Source of the DNA: Hypericum androsaemum
Lineage: Eukaryota > Streptophyta > Magnoliopsida > Malpighiales > Hypericaceae
Length of the DNA: 64,000 bases
Assembly (NCBI GenBank): GCA_963995505.1
Contig: OZ023198.1
Coordinates: forward strand, 9,725,141-9,789,140
Direction of reading: 5' to 3'
Shown here: positions 24,001-33,207 of the stretch, piece by piece
Layout of the letters: every line of letters begins with the position of its first letter
Position numbering within the stretch: the first letter of the stretch is position 1
Position numbers and translations under genes: made by a program
Notes under the pieces: model-generated
The model's database searches: none
Told to the model about the DNA's origin: nothing
The model's input: the letters and a program-made list of their open reading frames with translations, nothing else

Positions 24001-25240
24001 TTCGGGTAATTGGCCGATTCGTCAATTAGATGTTTCGAATGCCTTCTTACATGGTTCACTAGCTGAACGCGTCTATATGCAACAACCACCAGGGTTCGTT
24101 GATCCCGATCGCCCACATCATGTTTGTCGCTTGTTGAAATCGCTATATGGGCTCAAGCAGGCACCACAGGCATGGTTTCATTGCCTCAAATCTGCCCTTT
24201 ATACGTTCGGCTTCAAAGGATCCCATACTAATACTTCACTATTTTATTATAATCAAAAAGGAGTCTGCCTTTTTGTCCTCATCTATGTGGATGATATTTT
24301 GATTACAGGAAACAACCAGGCGATTTTGGAACGGCTATTGCACTTCTTATGGACCAAGTTTTTACTCAAGGATCTTGGCAAACTCAGTTACTTTCTTGGT
24401 ATTGAAGCCTATCGTACTACCAATGGTCTCGTGCTCAATCAAGCCAAGTATGTGCAAGATATAATCCAGCGGGCAAAAATGGTTAAGTGCAATTCTATGG
24501 AGACACCAGCATCTTCTTCCAGCAGTCCACCATCGTCTACTGATGCCTGCGATCCGGAGCTCTATCGATAAGTTGTTGGTTCCTTGCAATACCTAGGTGT
24601 GACGCGGCCTGAAATCGCATTTGCCGTTGGCCGCGCATCATAATTCATGCATTCTCCTACACATGCACGATGGGGGGCTGTCAAGCGTATTCTGAGATAT
24701 CTTCAAGGGACTCCTTCAATGGGCCTGCTAATCCGCCCCTCCCGGGATCAACGATTGTCCGGTTACTCTGATGCGGATTGGGGTAGTTGTCCCCTTGATC
24801 GCCGCTCTACCACCGGTTATGCTGTATTCCTAGGACCTAACCTCATATCATGGTCCTCCCGCAAACAACGCTCTATCTCCCGCTCCTCAACTGAAGCTGA
24901 ATACCGTGCATTGGCAATGGTTGCATCGAAAATCATATGGGTGCAATCTCTTCTCCGGGAGATTGGCTTCCCTTGTTCTCAGTCTCCACTCCTGTGGTGC
25001 GACAATTTAGGGGCCACCTATCTTGCAGCCAATCCGGTTTTTCACCGCCGCTCCAAGTACATGGAGATTGACTTCCACTTTGTACGAGAACGTGTTGCCG
25101 ACGGGCGTCTTCGAGTGTGCTACATTTCTGGCCGGGACCAGATTGCTGATGTTCTCACGAAACCTCTTCCCCGCGCACGGTTTCAACAATTGCGGTCCAA
25201 GCTGATGGTTGTTCACCCCCATCAGCTTGCGGGGGCGTGA
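21100..25240 (+). pseudogene. copia-2 gag-pol, five disabling lesions
   Basis: Gag starts at ATG 21100 and meets TAG at 21124-21126 (codon 9). The frame continues through a UBN2-type gag to TGA at 21757-21759, then an Arg/Gly-rich tail. Between about 21960 and 22000 the frame shifts and the first half of the zinc knuckle is lost (CRGFGHISRNC remains). Pol then runs open from about 21974: protease WVLDSGTTHH, GAG-pre-integrase (WHQRLGH), integrase (SDV..., SDWGGEY, AERKHRH; D-x33-E), RT (LDVSNAFLHG, YVDDILIT), then TAA at 24569-24571 and TAA at 24641-24643, RNase H (STEAEYRALA) and a stop formed by the first bases of the 3' LTR. It cannot make a functional polyprotein, yet its LTRs are almost identical. 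Confidence 0.93.
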
Positions 25241-25545
25241 TAAGGAAACAAATGTGCACCCATGTGCTACCATTACTGCCAGGAAGCACTCCACTATTGC
25301 TGCCCCCATGTACATGTGCTAAAGTGCACTCCACCATTGCTGCCAGGAAGTACTCCACCAAGGGCTGCCAACAACTCCACCATGGCTGCCAGGAAGTACT
25401 CCACCAAGGGCTGCCAGCAACTCCACCATGGCTGCCAGGAAGTACTCCACCAAGGGCTGCCAACAACTCCCTCTCACACCAGCCTATATATATATGTAAA
25501 TGCTTTGTACAAACAATATACAAGATAAGAGTTGTATCTTTCACA
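25238..25545 (+). mobile_element. copia-2, 3' LTR (308 bp)
   Basis: Preceded by a G-rich tract (GCGGGGGCG) acting as polypurine tract; matches the 5' LTR except for one extra TA unit. Followed by the AGAAC target duplication (25546-25550). Confidence 0.95.
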
Positions 25546-25550
25546 AGAAC

Positions 25551-25870
25551 AACTAAATACCAATATATTTTAATCTCTTTTATATACAAGATGGCCTTTA
25601 TACTGCAGAGAAACTTGCATAATCAAGAAAACAGGGGTATCATCCTGATGGCATCTTGCTGCTCTCCCAATCCGGTGAATCCATATACTCTCAAATCTGT
25701 TGTCACTTATCTCTCAATTTGATAAGCAATTCAGCTGTGACCAAGGAGATTACAACATTGCAAGTTGTAAATGTGGTTGTCTTGTTTATAAATGTAAAAA
25801 ATTCACCTACATGTTGTCTTAAGATTTTGAGTTGGATATGGAAATTCTAACATCTTTGACTTCACCACGT
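25551..25870. other. Block-1 segment between satellite and MULE
   Basis: Continues the satellite flank and matches 57655-57975 (shared GAGAAACTTGCATAATCAAG). No gene recognised; short open frames are not conserved. Confidence 0.5.
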
Positions 25871-25882
25871 GCTACATGTGAG

Positions 25883-27738
25883 GATGGATTGAGCGGGGAC
25901 TAAAGAAATCTTGTCCATAGGTAGGGACTAGATTTTGGGCCATCAGATTCATTTGTAAAAAAAAATCTTCAAATCTGATGGTCAATAACCAATCAGGGGC
26001 ATTTTTGACTTTTTCACACAAAAAAGATACCCAATTAAAACTTCCTAAAAAAGATACCAATTAAACACAACCCACCATCTCCCACGTCTCTTCCTCTTAT
26101 TCTTCTTCTTCTCTCTCTCCCTCCTTCGTTTTCCAAATACCAATTCATATCATCAAAAATCCATTTTCCTTCCCTACCCACTTAATTATAAACTCAGATC
26201 ATCCAAAATCTATTTTCCCGTTGGAGTCGTGGCCCGTACAAGGAGGATCCGCATTGGCTTCTTGAGGTTTTTTGGCAATGACGACAGTGGGAGGTTTGTT
26301 GGCGATGGCGACGGTGGGGGTTTTGTTATCGATGGTGACGATGACGGCAACGGCGATAAGCTCTATGCCTCCTCGACTCTCACAAGCTTCATGAAGAACC
26401 TCAGATTTGCTCCAAGGCTCCTCCAACTTAGATTTGCCTTCACCGCCTTCATTTTTTAGTTGAGTAGTTCGTTGCACCCTCCCGGTCTCATCCAAATTTC
26501 CACACCTGCCGCCGGGCTTTGGCTCTCTCACGGTCGCACAGGGGCTTTGGTTTGTGTTTGTGTTGATATTGGTTTTAATGTGTATAGATATTGGTTTAAA
26601 GTTGTATGGATATTGGTTTAAAGGTGTAGCGAAATTGGTTTTGAGATGTAAAGGATATTGGTTTTAAGGTCTAGTGATATTGGTTTTTAGCTGTGTTGAT
26701 ATTGGTTTTCAGCTATATAGATATTAGTTTTTAGCTTAGTGATATTGATTTTTTTGCTGTAGTGATATTAGTTTTCGAATATTGGTTTCTGCTTCTTCCC
26801 ACATTTGACAAGATTCTTCAAATTAAATTAGAGGAGCTTCCTGAGAGTGGGAGGCAAATAATTTGGCTTCAAATTGTTTCATAGTTGTGTTGCATGTGTT
26901 GTATGGATATTTATTTTAAGGTGTAGTGATATTAGTTTTTAGCTGTGTTGATATTGGTTTTCAACTGTATAGATATTGGTTTTAGCTTAGTGATATTGGT
27001 TTTTTGTTATAGTGATATTGGTTTTCGAATGTGGTGACATTGGTTTTTGAATGTGGTGATATTAGTTTTCAGATCCTGTGATATTGGTTTTAGAATGTAG
27101 TGAAATTGGTTTTCGAATGTGGTGATATTGGTTTTCGAATGTGGTGATATTGGTTTTCAGATCTTGTGATATTGGTTTTCGAATGTAGTGAAATTAGTTT
27201 TCGAATGTGGTGATATTAGTTTTCGAATGTGGTGATATTAGTTTTCGAATGTAGTGGTATTGGTTTGCATGTGTAGTGATATTGGTTTACAAATGTAACT
27301 CAAATTTTAGTGGAAAAAAATACCAGATTTAATATTTAACGAGGATAATAAATATGTAACTCGGATTTTAGTAAAATCAAAATTCGAGTTGAGACACTTG
27401 TCTAAAATTGTTAAAATTCAAAAAATTTTAATTCAAATTTTACAGATATAAAATATACTATTCAAAGTATTCGATTTTAAATATCAAAAATTAAAAAATG
27501 TTAAAATTCTGACGTATTAAAAATACCCTCTGTGTATTAAAAATTCTTTCAAAGTAGTCCCCACTAATACCTCCACTTATGCCATTTTCTCTCTCTTTCC
27601 ACCTTTTTCAATGGATTTTTAGCTTCTATTGGTTTGACAATATTATCCCTTATTATTTTATTAATACCTAAATTGTCATCATATCCCCTTTAGTCCCCAA
27701 AGATGGGGACTACCCTTGTCCCCTCCAAATTCCTTCCC
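25883..27738. mobile_element. Mutator-like insertion carrying a 22-bp satellite
   Basis: Flanked by a 12-bp direct repeat GCTACATGTGAG (25871-25882 and 27739-27750). Block 2 has the single-copy empty site near 57975. Ends share an imperfect inverted motif GGATTGAGCGGGGACTAA / GGAATTTGGAGGGGACAAGG, related to the small element at 13986. Inside are a GC-rich coding-like patch (26220-26530, Gly/Asp-rich in one direction, no family recognised) and the tandem array at 26560-27290. No transposase. Non-autonomous, possibly gene-fragment-carrying. Confidence 0.65.
26560..27290. repeat. 22-bp tandem array (GTGATATTGGTTTTCGAAT units)
   Basis: About thirty degenerate 22-bp units, most regular at 27090-27260. 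Reverse-complemented, a unit begins ACCAATATCAC, the same start as the 22-bp half-units of the arrays at 20280 and 57180. Confidence 0.85.
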
Positions 27739-27750
27739 GCTACATGTGAG

Positions 27751-28640
27751 CAACAATGGGCCATGGGATCAATCCGCTGTGAATCTCCATATCCAAACAA
27801 AACCATAAGACAACGAGCATGTGGATTTTTTGCACTTATAAACAAGTCAACCATACTCATAACTAACAATGTGATAATCTCGACACTTTTGGTCGGTATT
27901 GTTGTCCGTTGTCAAATGCCAAGCTATATGGATCGTATGCACATTAAAGGTGAAGATCGTATGCACATTAATATGAAGTTGGAGATTGGTAACCTAGATC
28001 TCAAAGAACTGGAAGTCGCAAAAGCAGGACAGAAAAAGGATTTCCCGAATGCTATTCCTAAATGCGGTGCGGATGCTCTTCGGTTTGCACTTGTATCCTA
28101 CACTGTTCAGGTTAATACTTCTACTTCCTCGTGTCTCATTTAGTTCGAAGGGAACTGCAACACAATCTTAAATTTTACCAGGTTGATATATTTTGTTTTA
28201 TCATTTCAGTCTAACAAAAGAAATTTAAATATCCAAAGAGTTGTTGGCTATCATCAATGGTGCAACAAATTTCGATTTTCCATGAGCAAATTTGAAGCTA
28301 GTTTTGCTCCTTCAATAATTTTTGCACTGGACACCTTAACCTTTTGCTGTAAGTGGATACTGTCTATGCTTAACAGGCTTATTGCCAATACAGTCTCATA
28401 GAGACAACCAAGCCTTAGTTTTCTGGTGACGAAGCATTTGCCTCCGAGAGGATTGCTGCTCAAGAGACTCTGGGTGTGCTTGAACAATGGTTTAAGATTG
28501 CTTCATCCATTCATGCCTTTTGTTACTAAAGAACTATGGCAGCGTCTTCCTCAAGATAAAAACCACAAAAGAGAAGGATTTATCATGACGTCCGACTATC
28601 CATCACCCTCTGTTGTATGTCTTAATATAATAGATAGATG
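27751..28640 (+). pseudogene. Valyl-tRNA synthetase pseudogene, block 1, main part
   Basis: Exon-like piece about 27970-28107 reads [20 protein letters not shown] ... [13 protein letters not shown], ending at GTTAAT after CAG. After an intron, a second piece (about 28210-28600) reads NIQRVVGYHQWCNK, CCKWILSMLNRLIANTVS, a stop, then out-of-frame [12 protein letters not shown] and [16 protein letters not shown]. This is the C-terminal catalytic and anticodon-binding region of cytosolic/organellar valyl-tRNA synthetase. A deletion removes the FSDAATTVYSWWQYQF segment still present in block 2. The piece keeps its introns, so it arose by DNA duplication, not retroposition. Its last exon is displaced to 36221 by two later insertions. 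Confidence 0.85.
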
Positions 28641-28678
28641 AAACACAAGTACTAGAATCCTAAAATGGTCCAGTATAC

Positions 28679-29875
28679 TATTGGGTATGGAGTATGAGTA
28701 CGATTGAAGTATTCGGTTGGCTCGAGTGAAGAGCCCCGAGGACGGTCCGAGATTTGATCGATTGAGTTCAGACTTCGAGGATGCTCAGAGAATCAATCGA
28801 GTCAAGAGTCGAGTGAAGATGTTGAGCACATCCGAGGTTCGTTTAGCTCGAGTGAAGAGCCTTGAGATGATCGAGAGTGATGATCGGGTCAAGAGACAAC
28901 GTCGAGAAGGCAAAATGAAGTGGCGGGGAGAGACCCGACACCCACCGAGTAGCTGGCGCCCGCCAGCCATGTTGAAACCAGGTGGACCTGGCGCCCACCA
29001 GCCCCACCTGCTGGATCCCGGTAGGCACCTACCAGAGAGGTGGCGCCGACCAACAAGCCCAGAAAGTTGGCATTTTGGTAGATCAAAATGCCCCTCCTGA
29101 CGATAAATAGTTGCCTAGGTTTTGGGCACTATAAATACCCACAATCGGCCTCCCATTTGAAGTGCCCTCCAAGGCGAGAAGGGTTGTCCATGGCAAAGAG
29201 AGGAGGAGAAGAGGAGAAGCTCTCCAAGTGAAGGAGAGTGGCTCATGTCCCCCAAAGTTGCCCAACCTAAATGAAAGGTTGCCTTCAAGTGATGGAGGTA
29301 GAGAAGAGGAAGAAGATCTTCAAGTGAATGAGGAGAAGAAGAAGACCTAAGAATAAGGGTTGCCTCCAAGTAAAGGAGGAGAAGGAGACGAAGAAGAAGG
29401 ACAAACACAAGTGAAGGGTGACCACTCCAAGTGAAGGAGAAAAGAGGGAAGCTCTCCAAGTGAAGGAGAGTTTCCCAAGAGGGGGAAGCTCTCCAAGTGA
29501 AGAAGAGTTGCCCAAGGAAGAAGAAGAACTCCAAGTGAAGGAGGAAGAGTGGGTAGAACCCAAGTGAAAGGCTTTGCAAAGTGAGAGCTTCCAAGAGTGT
29601 GGGTAGCCTACGGTGAGAAGAGTGGAGAGAAAAGTAAGCTGAGTGAAGGCATCCATTATTATAAGAGCGAGTGAAGCTCCAGCGTGAAGATAGTAGAATC
29701 TCTCCTAACTTGGAAGCCCACATATGTAGATCATTGTGGATCGAACCAGGAAACTAAATTTTGTGTCCCTCCTTGTGCTTTGTGTGTTCGTTCTTCTCGT
29801 GGTTATCGTGGTTTATTCATGTGTATTTTCTATTTATATTGTATGGGTCCACGGGGAGTGGCTAATTTCCCAACA
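28679..29875 (+). mobile_element. Hairpin-rich LTR element, 5' LTR (1,197 bp)
   Basis: Begins TATTGGGTATGG and ends ATTTCCCAACA; flanked on the left by TATAC (28674-28678), on the far right by CATAC (32148-32152), one mismatch. A TATA box TATAAATA is at 29130-29137. The sequence after it is purine-rich and built from many short hairpins sharing the loop RAGTGAA: for example stem GGCTC/GAGCC at 28719-28735, CTCTCC/GGAGAG at 29220-29238, CAACCT/AGGTTG at 29263-29281, GAGC/GCTC at 29665-29679. No protein is encoded. Confidence 0.88.
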
Positions 29876-31053
29876 ATTGGTATCAGAGCCCGGGTTAGGG
29901 CATGGTGAGAGCAACCATGATGTGTGCTTAAGATCAGAAAATGGCGGAGAGTACAAGCTCCAAGAGTTCGAGGATAAGGGAAGTGTGTCTGATGATGAGA
30001 GTTCTAGCATTGAGATGGTCAAGCTAAACATCCTAAACTCGGGTGGGAGCAAGAAGGTACTAAGTGACCGGGAGGCCAGTGAGGAGAAGGTGAAACCAAG
30101 TTCCCCACTGCTAGTGGTTTCACAGTAGAGTTCTACGAGTGAAGGTGGTTCATCGCAGGGATTCTCGCCCCCCAACTACTATCTTTTATTGATAGGTAGT
30201 GAGCCAAAAGATTATGCAGAGGTACAACAGAGTGAGCATGTGGCCAAGAGGATGCTTGAAAAAAGTAAAAAGATGGAGTCGTTGAGTACCAATGAGACTT
30301 GGGGACTAGTCAAACTCCATAGTGGCAAAACATGGCATAATTGGGAGGCTAGAAGAATTGGTGTGGCAAAGGAGAACAAGCGTTACAAGGAGAGAGCTCA
30401 TAAGCGGAAGACCCCAGGGTCTTTCACGGGTGGTCGTATGAGATATGCAAGGGGGAGTACAAGACCAGTGATAGCAGATCTGGTAAGAGTAGAGAGAAGT
30501 CTTTTGAGGAGTCCTAGAAAGCAACGTGAGAAGACAAAGAAGTGGGTGCCCGTCTACTTGACAAGCTTTGTAGAAAAGGGCCTAATTGATGAGGGCAAAA
30601 AGGCTAGAGTGGCAAGATGTATCGATGCAGATATGGCATCAAGTCACCTTGAAAGAAGAGGTGGTCTTGCAAATATGAATTCCAAGGGGAGTGCCTTAGA
30701 GAGGTTGGAGCTATGCTTGGCAGGTGACGAGTACCGATTGGTGAAGAAGGTCATCTAGTGACAGGTGACGAGTACCGATTGGTGAAGAAGGTCATCTAGT
30801 GAAAGATGACAAGCAACAAAGTGAAGAAGGTCATCAAGTGAATGGTGACAAGTTGCAAAGAGATGAAGAAGATCACCTAGTGACAGGTGATAGTGAGGTC
30901 AATCTCTGTGTAGGAGATTGATAAGTGATGAGGATCGCCTAGTGACGGGTGGTTCGTGATGTGGTGAGTCTCCGGGTGGGAGATTACCAAGTGAAGAAGA
31001 CGGTTGAGTAGTGACGGATGGAATGTGTGGAGGTTAGTCTCCAGGTGGGAGAT
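29876..31053 (+). mobile_element. Hairpin-rich LTR element, internal region with pol remnant
   Basis: Starts with TTGGTATCAGAGC (29877-29889), a perfect initiator-Met primer-binding site, and ends with a CCAGGTGGGAGAT purine tract. Only about 1.2 kb long. One stretch (about 30180-30350) reads EPKDYAEVQQSEHVAKRML ... NETWGLVKLHSGK, which resembles the N-terminus of a copia reverse transcriptase; the rest of pol and gag is missing. From 30720 to 31053 it is a chain of hairpins with AGTGAA/AGTGAC loops: stems at 30750-30769, 30791-30810, 30830-30849, 30872-30891, and a related pair at 30900-30920 and 30967-30985. A non-autonomous copia derivative that must borrow proteins. Confidence 0.8.
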
Positions 31054-32147
31054 TATTGGGTATGGAGCCTGAGTACGAGTGAAGTATTCAGTTGGCTCGA
31101 GTGAAGAGCCGTGAGGATGGTCCGAAAGTTGATCGATTGAGTTTGGATTCTGAGAATGCTCAGAGAATCAATCGAGTCAAGAGTCAAGTGAAGACGTTGA
31201 GAACATCTGAGGGTCGTGTAGCTCGAGTGAAGAGCCCTGAGATGATTGAGAGTGACGATCGGGTCAAGAGACGACGTCGAGGAGGTGAAATGAAGTGGCA
31301 GGGTGAGACCCGGTGCCCGCCAGCCATATTAAAAATTGGTATTTTAGTTGACCAAAATGCCCCTCCCGACCCCAAATAGTTGCCTAGGTTTTGGGCACTA
31401 TAAATACCCACTATTGGCCTCCCATTTGATGTGTGAACCCCTAGAGAAAGGGTTGTCCAACCCTCCAAGGAGAGGAGGGTTGTCCACGGCAAAGAGAGAG
31501 GAGGAGAAAGGAGAAGCTCTCCAAGTGAAGGAGAGTGGCTCATGTCCCCCAAAGTTGCCCTACCCAAGTGAAGGGTTGCCTCCAAGTGAAGGAGGTGGAG
31601 AAGAGGAAGAAGAGCTCCAAGTGAAGGAGGAGAAGAAGAAGACCCCAGAAAAAGGGTTACCTCCAAGTGAAGGAGGAGAAAGAGAAGAAGAAGAAGGGCA
31701 AACCGAAGTGAATGGTGGCCACTCCAAGTGAAGGAGAAGAGAGGGAAGCTCTCCAAGTGAAGGAGAGTTGCCGAAGAAAGAAGAAGAACTTCAAGTGAAG
31801 GAGGAAGAGTGGGTAGAACCTAAGTGAAGGGCTTTGCCAAGTGAGAGCTCCCAAGAGTGTGGGTAGCCTATAGTGAGAAGAGCGGAGAAAAAAGTGAGCC
31901 GAGTGAAGGCATCCATTGTTGTAAGAGCGAGTGAAGCTCGAGCGTGAAAATATTAGAATGTCTCCTAGTTTGGAAGCCCCCGGAAGTAGATCGTTGTGGA
32001 TCGAACTGGGTAACCAAATTTTTGTGTCCCTCCTTGTGCTTTCTTTTTGCCTTATGTGTTCGTTCTTCTCGTAGTTATCGTGGTTTGCTCGTGTGTATTT
32101 TTCGTTTGTGTTGCTTGGGTCCACAAAGAGTGGGTAATTTCCCAACA
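31054..32147 (+). mobile_element. Hairpin-rich LTR element, 3' LTR (1,094 bp)
   Basis: Homologous to 28679-29875 but clearly diverged by substitutions and indels, so the insertion is old. TATA box at 31399-31406. Hairpins include GAGTAC/GTATTC (31071-31089), GGCTC/GAGCC (31094-31110), a perfect 9-bp stem CAACCCTCC with GGAGGGTTG (31458-31482), ACCC/GGGT (31562-31576) and CCTCC/GGAGG (31579-31595). Confidence 0.87.
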
Positions 32148-32152
32148 CATAC

Positions 32153-32618
32153 ACCAATTCATCTACTTCCCCCAATTTCTGGTCACTGTTAATATGGTTG
32201 ATTCACATAGCTTGGTGTTACATGGAGAATTTACAAGAGCAAGACAAGCTGGTGTTTGGGGCTACCAGCACGAGCGGATGACAATACAAGCGGATGACAG
32301 GAAGCAATATTTCTTCATGATTGTGCCTTTTGTTATGTTAAGCCTCTTTTGATCTATTCCAGTTGGCCGTAGGCCTTATTTTATGACGTGGCAGTAAGAG
32401 AACATATATATGTAACCAATAGAACAGTTGAAAAGATGGTTATGAACCCTAATGTGAATTTAGTTTTTTAGAATTGCTCTAGAAAAATTTGGCCAAGCTA
32501 CGCTTGGATTCTCTCCTTATGCTATTTTTCTTGTACCTTGGTACCAAATTACCTTCCTGATTTAGTCAGTAGGTTTGGCGATCTTGTTCTTTGAGGTGAA
32601 TCTCCTGGAATAAATTCA
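32153..32618 (+). other. Valyl-tRNA synthetase intron remnant, block 1
   Basis: Matches 59750-60210 in block 2 (shared GTTGGCCGTAGGCCTTATTT), so it is intron or flanking sequence of the synthetase pseudogene separated by the LTR element on the left and the hAT on the right. No coding sequence seen. Confidence 0.6.
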
Positions 32619-32626
32619 TCCATACA
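32619..32626. other. hAT target-site duplication (left)
   Basis: TCCATACA, repeated exactly at 36213-36220. Block 2 keeps a single copy near 60210. Confidence 0.9.
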
Positions 32627-33207
32627 TAGACCTGACCATGAATTGAATCTGATTCGTGATTCGATTCGATTCGATTCGTGAAAAATTCGATTCGACAATA
32701 ATTTGATTCGTCAAAAAGTTCGATTCGAATTCGTCATGAAAAGAATTGAATACGGTTCAAGTTTTTTGTAATTCGTTAAACCGGTGAATTCAATTCGAAT
32801 TCGTTTTGAGAATTTGATTCGAGTTGAATTCGTATCGAATTCGTAAAAAAATCAAAAGGGGGGGGAGGAGGGGAGGGGTGCGCGGGCGGGAGGAGTTTGA
32901 ATTTCGCTGATGTCAGTGCTTGCGTCAGCGTCAGGGGTAAATTACCGTTTTTTTCTTACCATTTTTTTTGTTACCGTTTTAATCCCCAGGTTACCGCTTT
33001 TTTACTGTTTGTACTTTTAATTTTTTTTTAATAAATTCAAAATTTCTTCCAAACTCTATAAATATCACCTTTTATTCTTCAAATTTTACACATTCCAATC
33101 TCAATTCTCTACTTCTCTTATTAAAAATTTGTAAATTCTCCCTCAAGTTTACTAATTAGATATATTAGTCATATTTCTCATATAATTACTCATATTACTA
33201 TATAATT

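Noticed and set aside
29115..29723. 202-codon Leu/Ser-rich minus-strand frame (and similar at 31184-32175)
   Set aside because: Antisense of the AAGTGAAGGAG hairpin repeats; composition bias keeps it open.
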